Below, piece after piece: positions 1 to 10,098 of a stretch of DNA of 64,000 nucleotides. The position numbers were made by a program, and so were the translations under genes. The notes under the pieces are model-generated. The model made no database searches. It was not told the DNA's origin and saw only the letters and a list, made by a program, of their open reading frames with translations. This DNA comes from [Phialemoniopsis] sp. UDSM-2020. Taxonomy: Eukaryota > Ascomycota > Sordariomycetes > Thyridiales > Thyridiaceae. How positions within the stretch are numbered: position 1 is the first letter of the stretch; the number at the start of each line of letters is the position of its first letter. The DNA lies in NCBI GenBank assembly GCA_018873225.1, contig JAEILZ010000006.1, positions 3,534,001-3,598,000 of the forward strand, read 5' to 3'.

Positions 1-232
1 TTGCGGCGCCACAGTGGACGAGGCTGCATTTCTCTTCATTTCCCTTGACCGCTGTTGTCACTCGCAGCTCCTTGCCAATGCCGCGGCGGGCCCTGGCTGG
101 GAGAAGGTGTACATTGACGAAGAGACTGCTCTGGCAACGCACAAGCGCAGTGGTAATTCGAGCAAGATGTGGCTAGCTTTCCAGCCTTATTTCGACCAGA
201 TAGTGTCGGAGACCCCGGATGTCCTGGACTGA
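1..232 (+). CDS. Class II aldolase/adducin-family protein, C-terminal part (partial)
   Basis: Only the 3' end is in the window; the frame is open from the first bases (codons start at base 2) to a TGA at 230-232. The visible 76 residues read like the end of a class II aldolase/adducin domain: a TVDEAAFLF stretch follows where the 'HG-x-x-G' strand would be, then a helix with a Cys/Leu-rich core (CCHSQLLANAAAG), then a tail with a WLAFQPYFD motif. In fungi such proteins are usually about 260-300 aa cytosolic enzymes acting on phosphorylated or free sugars or alcohols; the substrate cannot be told from this piece. The metal-binding histidines lie upstream of the window. The assignment rests on resemblance of the tail alone, so it is moderate. 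Confidence 0.6.
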   Translation, partial: CGATVDEAAFLFISLDRCCHSQLLANAAAGPGWEKVYIDEETALATHKRSGNSSKMWLAFQPYFDQIVSETPDVLD

Positions 233-874
233 TCAGCTGCTGTCAGCATTGGATGCGTAGCCCAGTCTCGATCAGGCTTAGTTGTACTTGTTCATTGTAT
301 TGCAATGCATTTACTCGCGAGCAATCTTCCCAAGGCTTGATTCTCAGACACGAAGGACTGACCACCTTCTAGTCCGGTGCACTGTCACAACTAGCACGAC
401 TCATATTAATTGGGTTCACTGTTTGCGAAAGGGCTATAGATTATTACCACGTCAATGCAAAGAACATGTATATTTTGTCATTCAGAACTAGATGGCGACA
501 TATCATCAACCCTTAATGACCTGAACAATCAGAACATACTCCATATACCCTAAGCTTGCCCTACCCGAGTTTGCGAGCCAGTTCAGTCAGGTACTTGGGA
601 TTTTGGAGAAATCTTCTGTTGGAATCTTGTGAGTTTTCTCCCGAGTCTGCTATTTGCTCGGTTAAAAATATCAACTGCACGGGCTTGCGACACTTCGGGG
701 CACCTTGCCACCTCAACGCAAGTCACGTTTCGTCTGTGATTGATTACTTAATGATCCCGTGCTGCCTGCCCAAATCCTTCAGACCTCCAGTCCCTCCTCT
801 CGCCTATAACGCTTCCGTCACAGCACCTTTCCGCATTTGCCCACGTGTCAGATAGGTTCCTAATAAGGCGTACG
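233..874. other. Intergenic, no gene seen
   Basis: About 640 bases between two genes on the same strand. The short open frames here have no family-like content. The last 90 bases are C/T-rich, as expected of a fungal promoter just upstream of the next start. No clear TATA box. Confidence 0.6.
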
Positions 875-2506
875 ATGCTGTTCGATAAGTTCGCGGCCTT
901 AGGGCCAATCATCAAGGAGATCTGCGATATATCAGGTATCGCCGGTGTGTCGCTGGGTGTTCTCCACGACAACGAAGTCGTCTACAATTTCTCAGCCGGA
1001 TATGCAGACGTCGAAAAGCGTCTATCCTGCGATGCCGACACGACATTTGTCATTGGTTCTCTCACCAAGGCCATGACGGCCGCCCTGCTGGCTTCTTACC
1101 GCCATGACGGCACCATTGAATCCTGGGACGCTCCTTTGCGATCTTTTCTGCCCGACTTTCATCGCGAAGACATGCACGGCGAAGCGACTCTCGTCGACCT
1201 CCTCACGCACCGCACGGGACTCGCCCCGCTCGATTCTCTCTGGATCGCTTCCAACAATGTGCCGTTCCTGCCCAGGGCCGAGGCTCTCCCGACGCTCAAC
1301 TACGCACCCGCGGTTCACCCTTTCCGGACACAGTTTCTTTACAACAACTTTGCATATGAAGCCCTTGGTCAGGTTGTGGAAACCATTGCTGGCACATCTT
1401 TCGCTAAAGCCCTAGAGAACCGACTCCTGCAGCCGCTTGTTATGAACCGCACGTACTACACCGGAGAGAGCCGAGAAAATGAGGCCAAACCCTACGCGTC
1501 CCTAGAGGATCGGACCCTGTACCCACTCCCACCTGCAATATCGGGTGAGGATGTGCTCATGGGAGCGGCCGGAGGCGTAAGGAGCTCGGTGAACGACCTT
1601 CTGAGATTCTACAAGGCATTCATGGACGCTGCTCAAGATGAGATGGCTGTGAATACGGGCCCGCAGCTCCCATCCTCCCCTGGGTCTCCCCTGAAGGGAG
1701 TTCGTCAGCTCTGGAAGGGTCAGATCTCCTTGCCTTCACCCTGGCTCAGAGAACGCTCATATGCGTTCGGCTGGGCACGAGCTCAACTCCCTGGTTCTTT
1801 GGCACTGGGGGACGAAGGGCACAGCAAGCTAAATCCACCGCTCGGTACCGGTACTCCGTCAAAGCTAGCCTTGTATCACGGAGGCAATATTGCGGGATTC
1901 AGTACATCCACTACATTGTTTCCAGAGACAAACAGTGGAGTCGTGGTCCTCACCAATTCCTTATCTTTGAATGGGGGAGTCAGATGGATCAGCGAGCTTC
2001 TTGTTGAAGCGCTCTTCGATAACTCTCACAACGCGCCCGACTATCGCCACGTGGCCAAGAAGGCGGCCGAGAAACGCATTCAAGACTTCAACGATGTTCG
2101 AAAGACCCTCGAAGACGGTCGGCAGATCACACAGCCGGACATTCCTCCTAAGTACTACGCTGGCTCATACCGTAATGCTGCCGGCAACTTCTTCATCAAG
2201 ATTCAACTCAACGCCTCTGGGGATGGCCTACAGGTGGCATTCATGGGTCGGGAAGCTGACACCTTTGACCTCATCCCGTATCGAAAGGACGAATTTTACT
2301 GGAGTCTGACTTATGATGAAACAGTGAAGCTCGCGAGAGAGACAGTCTACCCCGCTGAGTTCTACATCCTCAAATTTGGTGTGATAGAGGATTGGGGACT
2401 CGTCTATGAGCTTTGGTGGAAGCACGAGAACGACCTCCCCGAGCGGGGAGAGTCTTTTGTGAGGGATCCGGATGATTTCTCTTCTGCGGGTGTGGATGAA
2501 CTGTGA
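875..2506 (+). CDS. Serine beta-lactamase/penicillin-binding-like hydrolase
   Basis: A single-exon 543-residue protein of the class C beta-lactamase/DD-peptidase-like fold. The first real ATG is at 875; the open frame continues upstream only to non-ATG codons. The nucleophile motif Ser-x-x-Lys is SLTK at residues 62-65, the Tyr-x-Asn motif is YNN at 156-158, and HGG near 335 stands for the third (KTG-like) motif. A C-terminal domain of about 130 residues rich in Tyr and Trp follows, as in fungal members with a lipocalin-like tail. There is no signal peptide, so it is probably cytosolic. Fungal relatives hydrolyse esters, lactones or lactams, and some sit in secondary-metabolite clusters; the substrate is unknown here. 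No partner gene is evident. Confidence 0.85.
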   Translation: MLFDKFAALGPIIKEICDISGIAGVSLGVLHDNEVVYNFSAGYADVEKRLSCDADTTFVIGSLTKAMTAALLASYRHDGTIESWDAPLRSFLPDFHREDMHGEATLVDLLTHRTGLAPLDSLWIASNNVPFLPRAEALPTLNYAPAVHPFRTQFLYNNFAYEALGQVVETIAGTSFAKALENRLLQPLVMNRTYYTGESRENEAKPYASLEDRTLYPLPPAISGEDVLMGAAGGVRSSVNDLLRFYKAFMDAAQDEMAVNTGPQLPSSPGSPLKGVRQLWKGQISLPSPWLRERSYAFGWARAQLPGSLALGDEGHSKLNPPLGTGTPSKLALYHGGNIAGFSTSTTLFPETNSGVVVLTNSLSLNGGVRWISELLVEALFDNSHNAPDYRHVAKKAAEKRIQDFNDVRKTLEDGRQITQPDIPPKYYAGSYRNAAGNFFIKIQLNASGDGLQVAFMGREADTFDLIPYRKDEFYWSLTYDETVKLARETVYPAEFYILKFGVIEDWGLVYELWWKHENDLPERGESFVRDPDDFSSAGVDEL

Positions 2507-2812
2507 ATAGAAGCTATGAGATATAAATTCCAGCCTCGCAGTACCACCCTTACAGGAACCCATAGACATCAGAAATCCGAGATTCACCACGAAGAAAATG
2601 TGCCAATGCACACTGGACAGCCAAATGATATATCGCCATTCAGCGCGAAAATGCCCATACATCAAATCGGCCCTTCGTCGTATTCGTCTTTGAATAGACT
2701 GGATGAAAGTAGAAACCGGCGAAGATGTGCAGTGCACCTCTCTTTCACGCAAGCAACGGTGAGACCTAAACGAGAATACCCACAAGGTCTAAAAAGTCTT
2801 GATCTGAACAGC
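2507..2812. other. Short intergenic stretch between convergent genes
   Basis: 3' flanks of the hydrolase (plus strand) and of the decayed zinc-finger gene (minus strand). No supported feature. Confidence 0.5.
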
Positions 2813-3196
2813 CTATAGACCCTTCCTAAGAACAGCCCTCTCGCGTTCGCACAAGTGCTGACAACATGAACATTCCTTAGGCGTAACGTTCGATATCCAC
2901 TCTCAGAAACACTTGCTGCATCTCCATCAGTCCCTGGCCGCGAGAAAACCATCTGGTAAACCAGAACTGGGTATCTTCACCAGATCTTCCTTGTGATAGT
3001 CTCGGAGGTGGTCTCGGTAGTGGTCGCGCCGGGCGAAGGGTTGAAGATGTCGCGAGCACTTCGGATAGTCGCATTCAAAACGCTTCTTAGGCTGCTCGTT
3101 GAGTCTATGAGCCTGTTCCGGCACATCCATGATGTAAGGGCTTTGACGACTGTCCATGATCAAGCCCCAATCTTCGGAAATTTGTCCCAGAGACAT
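2813..3196 (-). pseudogene. C2H2 zinc-finger protein gene broken by two in-frame TGA codons
   Basis: From the ATG at 3196 the minus strand encodes a short N-terminus and a fungal C2H2 finger (FECDYPKCSRHLQPFARR, then DHYRDHLRDYHKEDL). After ..FLAARD a TGA (2927-2929) stops the frame, but the same frame continues as WRCSKCF, a second TGA (2903-2905), then a Cys-rich piece CSCCQHLCERER and a final TAG. Related fungal proteins, as I remember them, carry exactly such a WRCSxC...CxxC...CExER module after the finger, so the frame beyond the stops is probably the old coding sequence. Both stops fit C:G to T:A transitions (TGG to TGA, CGA to TGA), the RIP type. Alternative: a short live protein ending at the first stop, or an intron I cannot place. 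Confidence 0.6.
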
Positions 3197-3791
3197 CCTG
3201 ATGACCTTGAAAAGCGGTTTTGAATGATTGTGAATCGCAATGCGAGAAGCAGGGACTGGGGTTCGACGGATTGGACAGATTTGAACAGGGTTGCAGTTGA
3301 GAAACGAGGGTTTCCGGCTGAGAAAATGCTTCAATATGAAGTACAATTTCCGTTCTGCTGTTGTCCTCCTGTCATCTGTGATTTGTGATCACGATGTAAG
3401 GCAAGGCGGGGTATGTGTGGTCTGACCTCCATCTCAGTGAGACAAACATGCACTTTACAACGTGGCCCAATAGTCAATCATCAATATCCCCGACGTGTCA
3501 CCGAAAGGTGCTTGTCATACCTGAATCATGGATGTCTATACGTCAGCTTGGTTACTCGCCAGAATTTTGGATAAGTGTCTACACCCATCACTCTCTAGCT
3601 ATCAGAGCTTCGCACGTGCAATCAGAGCTAGTCATCGAAACTGTATCACCTAATCTCTACTTCTTATCAAACATACTTATATACGCCGGGTCTTTCGTGG
3701 CTGCTAGTTGGAAAGAAGGGGGGACACTATTGTTCGGTACATGGTTAAGTATTTCTATAAAACACTAGCACCACCAAATACATATTATGAT
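3197..3791. other. Intergenic, no gene seen
   Basis: 5' side of the decayed zinc-finger gene and 3' side of the sulfotransferase-like gene. AT-richer than its surroundings; the open frames are short and unlike known proteins. Confidence 0.5.
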
Positions 3792-4839
3792 TCATCTCCT
3801 GATGTGTCTCATGTAATACCAAGCGCCTGCGGCAACCGAAGGGACAATAATGGTCGTAAGCAGCCTGGTCATAGCAGCTTGAATGTGCGGCTTGATGACG
3901 GTGCCGTGAAGCTCCTTGAACTCGTCGCGGCTGTTCGTCCGAGGGTACGGCTCATTGGGAATTTCCTTGCCAAGGAACGGGCAGATCTGCTCCCAGCCAA
4001 GACCATCTTCCAGCTTTATCTCGAGCAGCTGATCCTTCGGTACGAGCGACCGCGCCTTCGCATTGCTAAGAGCGCAACTGTTTAGCGTGTCTAGTTTGTT
4101 ATGAGAGCAGTGCATGGGATCACTTACTGGGCATTATATGCGCGCACCGCATCATCCTTGTTCAGGAACTCGCCTCCTCCAAAGAAGACTATCCGGGCGG
4201 GTTCTTGCACACCGGACATTTCCCAGAACATGCCGTTGAACCACTTCAGGACGCCCATCATGACGCGCCCAGCCAGGTCCGGCTTCTTGAAGATGGTGCT
4301 CTCAGCGGAGCGGTACCAGGCGTCGGGCTCCCGGGTAGTCAGGATAAACCTTGCGTCTGGCCATGCGGCGACGGCCTCCTCCATGAAAAACGGAGTGATG
4401 TCGGTGATGGCCTGCGCGAATCAGCCTCAGGTCTCCAGACGAGCGAGTCGCAGTCATCAAAGACGCGGCAAAAACTCACATCGTATTGCCCAATCCATTT
4501 GTTCAGGTCGTCCTTGGTGTACGGTTTTCCATTGGGCGAATGTTTCTCAAGAACGCACTCCTTCATCATCCGAACCTCCTTCGGGCCGCCCTGCAGGACT
4601 GTCTTCATGTGGCAGGGGTTGTATCCTAATTTCCCCAGCGCTGTGTAAAGACCCAGTGTGCCATTCCTTTTGATCACCAGGGGTACGTTAGTAAGCCTGT
4701 CGAAGCAAGGCAGTTGGAACCGCTGAGTAGCTTTTGAGTGTGCTGCATGGGGCATCACCTACCGCCCGAAACTAAGGACAATGACCTTCTTGTCCTTGGG
4801 ATTCACTGCCGGCGGCAGGGTATCTACATATCGAGGCAT
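3792..4839 (-). CDS. Sulfotransferase-family (P-loop) protein with C-terminal membrane segment
   Basis: Four exons (4839-4763, 4666-4480, 4411-4128, 4065-3792) give 273 residues. The first intron joins FGR to NGT so that the N-terminal P-loop reads LSFGRNGTLGLYTAL, the 5'-phosphosulfate-binding loop of the Sulfotransfer_4 family. Further family marks are DAITDITPFFMEEA, ARFILTTREPDAWYRS and VPKDQLLEIK. A hydrophobic segment followed by Arg (IIVPSVAAGAWYYMRHIRR) ends the protein, suggesting a tail anchor. Intron 1 has a perfect branch site (ACTAAC). Many fungal members are widespread and uncharacterised, so true sulfotransfer is not proven. The loop has Asn where family members often have Thr. 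Splice sites are all GT-AG with phases that fit. Confidence 0.85.
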
Positions 4840-6230
4840 GACGGCTGATTTATCGCGGATTTGGTACAAATGAGGTCCAAATAGTGTTAGGAGGAGCAAC
4901 GCGCCTCCGCCATTACGCAGCGAGTGCTCAGCCCTATATAGCCATCTACTAGCTGCCAATAGACTCGGGTAGGCTACCCCTTGAATTGACAGCCCCCAAA
5001 TTACACACCCGTCTCCATAAGCAAAGCCCGTTAGTTCAGTGTGGTGGGGGGAAATGCCTAGCTGCCGCAGCGGCAGAGAGACCAGATCGGCCCCATCCCG
5101 CCCGCGATAGCATGCGTCGAAACGTTGCAGGGTGGCAAGGGGGTAGCGAGCTGCTTCTAGGGGACAAGCTTATCAGGCGAGGTGGGCCAGCTAACATCTC
5201 ACCAGGCGCTTCGTCGCGGTCGCGAGGAAGGTCCTAACGCCGCCTCTGTTGGAATGCAGGTCGATCGTCATGGACAGCAGTCATGCCTTGGTACCTTATG
5301 ATGGTACGTCAGAAGATAGCCAGGCCAAACCCTTATTACTCGCGACTACGCATCTACATAAACATCGAATCTCAGGCATAGGACTACGTGTCAAAAAGCT
5401 AGAGATATGAGATCAAGTGGCCCGTTCTACCAGCATGCACTGGTGTAGGGTGGCAGGGGAGCCACGCACTGGCAACAAGCGTGGAGGAGGTGGGCCAGAA
5501 TCTCACCAAGTCTGGGTAAATTTTGCGACGTCTCGCGGCCCCGAGTTGGGTCCTAACGCCGTTTGCTGACCGGAGCATATGTTCAGGTTGGTAATCCAAG
5601 GCGCGGCGGCTGTCGGCCGGCTCAAGATCGTGCATCACCGGTAGCCGGACCGAGTGCCTACGGGACTGATACGGGCTCGCTCGAGCATCGAGTGCTGGGC
5701 TCAGGGTCAACTGCAAAAAAAAGACAGGGACTTGCTACAGCGTAACAAGTCAGAAGATTCGACAGCCAGATTAGGTAGTTATCTGTTTCGAAGGATTCGT
5801 GTCGAATGCTCCACTGGCAAGCTTAATTAACGTTGCTTTTAAGCGTAAATACGCATCTTGTCCCATTTGTCGTCAGCTTCGAGTCTTGGCGAAGCATGAC
5901 CCCAGTTCAGGAGCGCCCCTTACTAAGCCTGTTCCGGTCTTCTCGGCCGGATAGGTAGGTAATCAGCGAGATTCCATATGATGAACTTGGCAGGTCAGCA
6001 AAGGGTGGGGATGTGTGTCAACACCTGGTCACGTATCGTGCCCAGGTGCCAATCACTCTTGAGTTGGGGAAACACAATTGAAATAATCGAATTCGTATTC
6101 TCTAGAGAGTTGGGTATCTTGCTAACAAATCATACATAACCTTCCTACACCCATCGATGCGAGCGCAGGCCACGCGACCTTCAGATCCAGAAACGACGAG
6201 ACGCATGTTTTGACCAGCCAAGTTGAGGCA
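4840..6230. other. Gene-poor stretch with a diverged repeat
   Basis: Nearly 1.4 kb without a supportable gene. The first 750 bases are GC-rich and hold two diverged copies of one sequence (see the repeat entry). From about 5760 it becomes AT-rich and plain. The open frames in it have no family-like content. It may be relic transposon DNA. Confidence 0.5.
5108..5561. repeat. Diverged direct repeat, two copies about 320 bp apart
   Basis: Copy A (about 5108-5242) and copy B (about 5431-5561) share, in the same order, an AGCATGC start, GGGTGGCA, GAGGTGGGCCAG, ATCTCACCA and a GGTCCTAACGCCG end, with insertions and substitutions between these blocks. Further down both are followed by a TCAGAAGAT block (5308, 5750), though at different spacing. 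No terminal repeats or coding capacity were found, so the nature of the element is unknown. Confidence 0.6.
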
Positions 6231-6684
6231 CTACTGGGCCGCCTGCTTCTCCATCGCATACTCCACCGGCGACGCCGGGGCTAGTTGGTGGTGGTGATGG
6301 TACGTGTATGGGGACCCGGGATGGACCGGCTGCACTGGCGCCTTCTCCGTCCGGACGGCCGACGTGTTCACGTTGTAGGCCTCACACTCCGGACAGGACC
6401 GGCCCTGCCGATAGTACTCCCGTTCTTCCTCTCTGCTGCGAAATGTCAGCCGGAGCACAGTCAGTCGCATTCTGTCGTGGACCTCCTCCAACTCACCGTG
6501 TCACTTTCTTGCCAATAAAGTAGCCGATCGTCCCCACGATCGCAAGTTTGAAAACCCCGCCCATGAAGAGTCGAGGGCCGAAAGGTCCGCGGTATCCGAA
6601 AGGGTGGTGCCTGTATGCTGCGTATCCCGGGTATGAGTAGAAGGCTCGGTGCATGGCACGATATCGGTGATAGTTGTGATGCAT
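6231..6684 (-). CDS. Small His/Tyr-rich membrane protein, unknown function
   Basis: Two exons (6684-6497, 6435-6231) encode 130 residues. The first exon is rich in His, Tyr and aromatic residues (MHHNYHRYR..., HHPFGYRGPF), then has one hydrophobic segment (MGGVFKLAIVGTIGYFIGKK). The second exon starts with a charged REEEREYY, a CPEC pair and a YTYHHHH run. The intron is GTGAGT...CAG with a CTGAC branch. A TATAAAG lies 52 bp upstream of the ATG. The conserved look of the exon joint and the TATA box support a real gene. I recognise the pattern as a recurrent small fungal protein but know no function. It is divergent from the regulator gene starting at 7113. Confidence 0.65.
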
Positions 6685-6735
6685 GGTCGGGGAAGGAATA
6701 TCGTCTGTTTGAAATGCAGGAGTAGAATCTGGGTC

Positions 6736-6742
6736 CTTTATA
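6736..6742 (-). promoter_or_regulatory. TATA box of the small membrane-protein gene
   Basis: TATAAAG on the minus strand, 52 bp upstream of the chosen ATG; it supports that start over the longer non-ATG frame. Confidence 0.5.
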
Positions 6743-7112
6743 GAAAGTAACGGAAAGATGATGAAAGGTAATGGAGGCTTAAAAGCTTGTTGCGCGTCAC
6801 TGTCGTCAGCTCTGCTGCCCGGAGTGGTCACGGGGCATCGGAATTTCGAGGGCTGATCCGGAAGCTTTGGAAAGTCTCGGGTTCGGCAAATTCAGCGAAG
6901 AGGAGCTAGCCAGAAATGACCGACCCCGACTTTTCAGGCCGATTTTGGCATCAACAAAACAGTCCGCGCAGGTACGGCACCTACTGGTCTGGAACTGGAG
7001 CTCGTTACTTATTATCGGACTTGCCACTCATAGACCGTCGAGATCCCTAGTACTCCGAATTCTCCGTCGACCACTGCGTTCCGTCGACCAATCTGCGTTC
7101 GGTGTGGAGTCT

Positions 7113-7988
7113 ATGGCCGAACCCTCCCTCGATGCAAGAATGGATCTTGACCCCGATATGGTCCAGCGGCCCATCCGCAAGCGCAGACGCCCAGCTAAGA
7201 GCTGCGAGCAATGCCGAAAGCGCAAGATCAAATGCGATCTCGAGGTTGGCCAGCACTTTCAGATGTTCGCTCGAGCGCGCTGTACTGACACGACTCCAGG
7301 AACCGTGTGGACCGTGTATGAAAGCACGCGCTCCTCTTGCATGCTCTTACAGCGCAGGCACTTTGCGAGAAGCGCCGCCCTCGCAAACCGGGCCTGAACT
7401 GACTACGACGGATGACGACCTTCTTGATGTCCCTCGCTCGTACGAATCTTTACGAGAGACTCCCGCGGAGGTAGAGAGGTCTCTTCTTGAAGAGAGGGTC
7501 ACTCAGGATGGGGTCGTCTCTACGACGAATGCCGCGTTGAAGGATTTACGAGCAAGACTCGCGCATCTGGAACGACAAGTCAGCTCGGTGACCCGAAGTC
7601 GAACCATTAATTCAAATGTCGCCTCTTCGCATGTGATAGATGATTTGCACGAGCGCATTACGAAGATAGAGTCGGCAATCCATCCAGTAACGGTCCAAAG
7701 GCCAGAACTTTCCGTTCCACCTACCGGACCTCGCCTCCGAGTTGGCAATGCCAAGACGAGACTCTTTGGCCCCGGTCACTGGCTGCATACTGCAGCAAAG
7801 GTACTATCTTCTCATCATCTATCAAAGTAGGATGCCCGTAATACTGACATCGCACACAGTTCCAGGTGCTCGGCAGCTTTGATCATGTCGAAGTGGCTAG
7901 TAACTGCATGGTATTTACAATAGAAGCTCACCCTATGATTACGCACCCACGCTTCCAGCACGGAGATAAGAGGAGCTATTTTGGGTAA
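7113..7988 (+). CDS. Zn2Cys6 transcription factor, N-terminal half (gene split; see 15769-17465)
   Basis: Exons 7113-7244, 7300-7800 and 7860 onward. After a basic KRRRPAKS the zinc cluster is CEQCRKRKIKCDLEEPCGPC...C, with the first intron inside it; the six Cys spacing is exact (2-6-5-2-8). A coiled-coil region (LKDLRARLAHLERQV, then LHERITKIESAI) and the conserved linker FGPGHWLHTAAKFQVLGSFDHVEVA follow. After that the resemblance stops: the frame runs through 28 unrelated residues to TAA at 7986-7988, giving about 253 residues instead of the usual 700-800. The missing part, the fungal regulatory domain, is found on the same strand from 15769. A GT donor at 7900 and an AG at 15767-15768 join both halves in frame (789 aa). 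Confidence 0.7.
7914..7928 (+). repeat. Left member of a possible terminal inverted repeat
   Basis: TTTACAATAGAAGCT here matches, in inverted orientation, 15726-15740 (TTTACAATCGGAGCT on the minus strand) at 13 of 15 positions. It lies 14 bp inside the GT end of the block that splits the regulator. ATGG occurs just outside both members, which could be a target-site duplication but is too short to prove it. Confidence 0.3.
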
Positions 7989-8489
7989 GGCGAAGGTAGC
8001 AGGATGATAGGAGGGTGATCTCTGCGCAGACCCCAGACACCATCGATCAGGACCAACAATCCCAGCCCAGCCACAGATGTTCTAGATCGTCTGGAGCGCG
8101 TGATCTGTGTCCTGCTTAAGCACCCATCCCTACGGCTTTTTCATTTACCGGTAGTGATCTAATGGCCAATGTAGCTGAATTGCAACGACTTTCAGGTATC
8201 GTGTCCTCGGATTCCTAGCCGTCCCGCAAAAAGTTAAACCGTCAGGGGGAGGCACCGGTAACATGCTCACAGCAAATCTAGGATCAGCTAAGATAACGCA
8301 CACGGCCAAAACCCGTTTATACGAAGTGTAGACTTAACTCTATCCTTCCGAAATAATACACAGAATCTAGAAATTAAAATTGGTCCATGTTGCTAGATCA
8401 GTCGAGCTCAACAGTTCATTCACAGGATGTGATGACACTGAGCCTCGGCAACATTCGTCACATCAGCGAAACCCGTATGTCTGAGAATC
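7989..8489. other. Intergenic, no gene seen
   Basis: About 500 bases between the broken end of the regulator half and the 3' end of the hydrolase gene. AT-rich towards 8300-8390. No supported feature. Confidence 0.5.
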
Positions 8490-9446
8490 TCAAGCCCAGT
8501 TTTCAAACCACGTCACAGCTTGATAAAACGCCTGCTCCTTTCCAAATCGTTGCTGTGGGTCGGATATGTTGCCGCGCGTGCCGAAGCCATGAGGCGTGCC
8601 CGAGTAGAGTGTTACTTGGAACGGCTGCGTGGTGTTTCCCAACAGCGCTTCAATATCCAGCCGCCTCTCTGGGAGCATTAACTGATCAATTTCTAGATGG
8701 CGAATGTCACAATCAGGACATGTACATTTTCAATCAAAGGATATGGAACAGAACTAACCGGCAGCGGCGATGCTGACAGGCGCATTCACACCAGATACCT
8801 CATCGTCCTCAAGCAGGCTTGGGTGGGCAGTGAAGACAACATCTGTGCCCCGGGCTTCACCTCCGAAACGGAACGCATAGCGTCCCCCAAAGCAGTATCC
8901 AGTTACGGCGAGCGTCTTGACGTCTACGGTGTTTCGCAGGTAGTCGATGGTAGTCTTGACAATCGGGTCTACCTGCTCCGGTGTGTGCCTGGCCAGGAAT
9001 TCGGTCGAGTTGAAGGTGATATCATGCGGGGCAGGATCACCCGAGAAGATATCGGGCATGACAGTGAAGAAGCCGGCGCGGGCAAAACTGTCCGCCAGGC
9101 TAGAGGCGACGATGTCAGCTGGACGGAGACATGCTCCGGAATTCATTGCCCCTCACAGCTTGTTTTCGTTCAGAGGGAGTCCAAAGGCATCCGTCAAATA
9201 CAGGACAGCCTTGTCAGTTGTACGATCCTTCGTCTCGCTTACATACATCGTGACTAGGACTGTCAGGTTTGATCATTACGCAACAACGCATGGTGAATGG
9301 AGACACATACTGTCATTGTGGACCTCTTCTTTCCCTACCGGCGTCCCTTCGTGTGCAATGATGCTGCACGGTTTATTGACAGCGGTTGTGCCCATGACTG
9401 ATGTGCCGAGCCAAAATGCAACACAGAAAGTCAATGAGAGGAGCAT
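8490..9446 (-). CDS. Secreted dienelactone hydrolase-family protein
   Basis: Four exons (9446-9311, 9259-9157, 9099-8759, 8692-8490) give 260 residues. A signal peptide (MLLSLTFCVAFWLGTSVMG) is followed by the family start CSIIAHEGTPVGKEE. Core marks are LYLTDAFGLPLNENKLLADSFARAG, the nucleophile Cys in TGYCFGGRYAF, Asp in AAAEIDQL and His in SGTPHGFGTRG, so the Cys-Asp-His triad is complete. A TGA that seems to interrupt exon 2 lies in an intron (GTGAGG...CTGAC...TAG). The family hydrolyses dienelactone and other lactones or esters; secreted fungal members are of unknown substrate. Neighbouring FAD oxidases inside the same block suggest joint oxidation and lactone opening of sugar or aromatic substrates, which is inference. 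Confidence 0.85.
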
Positions 9447-10098
9447 GGTTGCAAAAGTAGAGTACCTTCTGCACAGGCAGTTGACCCGAGTGATGCCTTT
9501 CAGGTGAGCTGTTCTAGCTTTTATCATTCCAGGTCGTGTTTATATGTCTTCCACTGCGGGGTGTCAATCCCAGCTCGGTCTCGGAACCCTGGCCAAGCAA
9601 TATCGACATTAGGATTGGCATCTTATGACTTGTCCTTGGAGCTTCGGGTACATGGTTGTTTCGAGGAAGCGGACTTCTTGGCACTGCTCGGCAGATAACC
9701 TTCCCCACCACTTCCCCGACGCTACTGCACCTCGGTCTCGCGACTCGAAACCAATAGGGGGTCACATCGGGCGAGACTTTGCATGTGCCGTAATGGCAGG
9801 ACATCGGCTCACACTAAGTAGCTGAGCTGGTTCGTTTGATTTGTGACAGAATGGCCTTCTTGTAAAACATTATGGAATCTCCATACATTAATAAGAATGC
9901 GAGCTACTTAAGCTATGGAGAAGACAAGAGGAGAAGAAGAGACTAGACAGGCTACACATGAACATTGATGGTAACAGAGCAAAGCATCTGCCCCGCTCAC
10001 GGACGCGGTTGATAGTCTTCTACCGCAGTCCTGAGAAGAAAGAGACGAGCAATGACTTTGCAATTTTGTAGCAACAAATGGGTCCTTCTGAGCAGAAT
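9447..10098. other. Intergenic, no gene seen
   Basis: Upstream of the dienelactone hydrolase gene and downstream of the first FAD oxidase, both on the minus strand. No clear motifs or coding content. Confidence 0.5.

Noticed and set aside
9130..9160. Stop codon interrupting the dienelactone hydrolase
   Set aside because: The TGA lies in a GTGAGG...TAG intron with a CTGAC branch; removing it restores NKLLADSFARAG.
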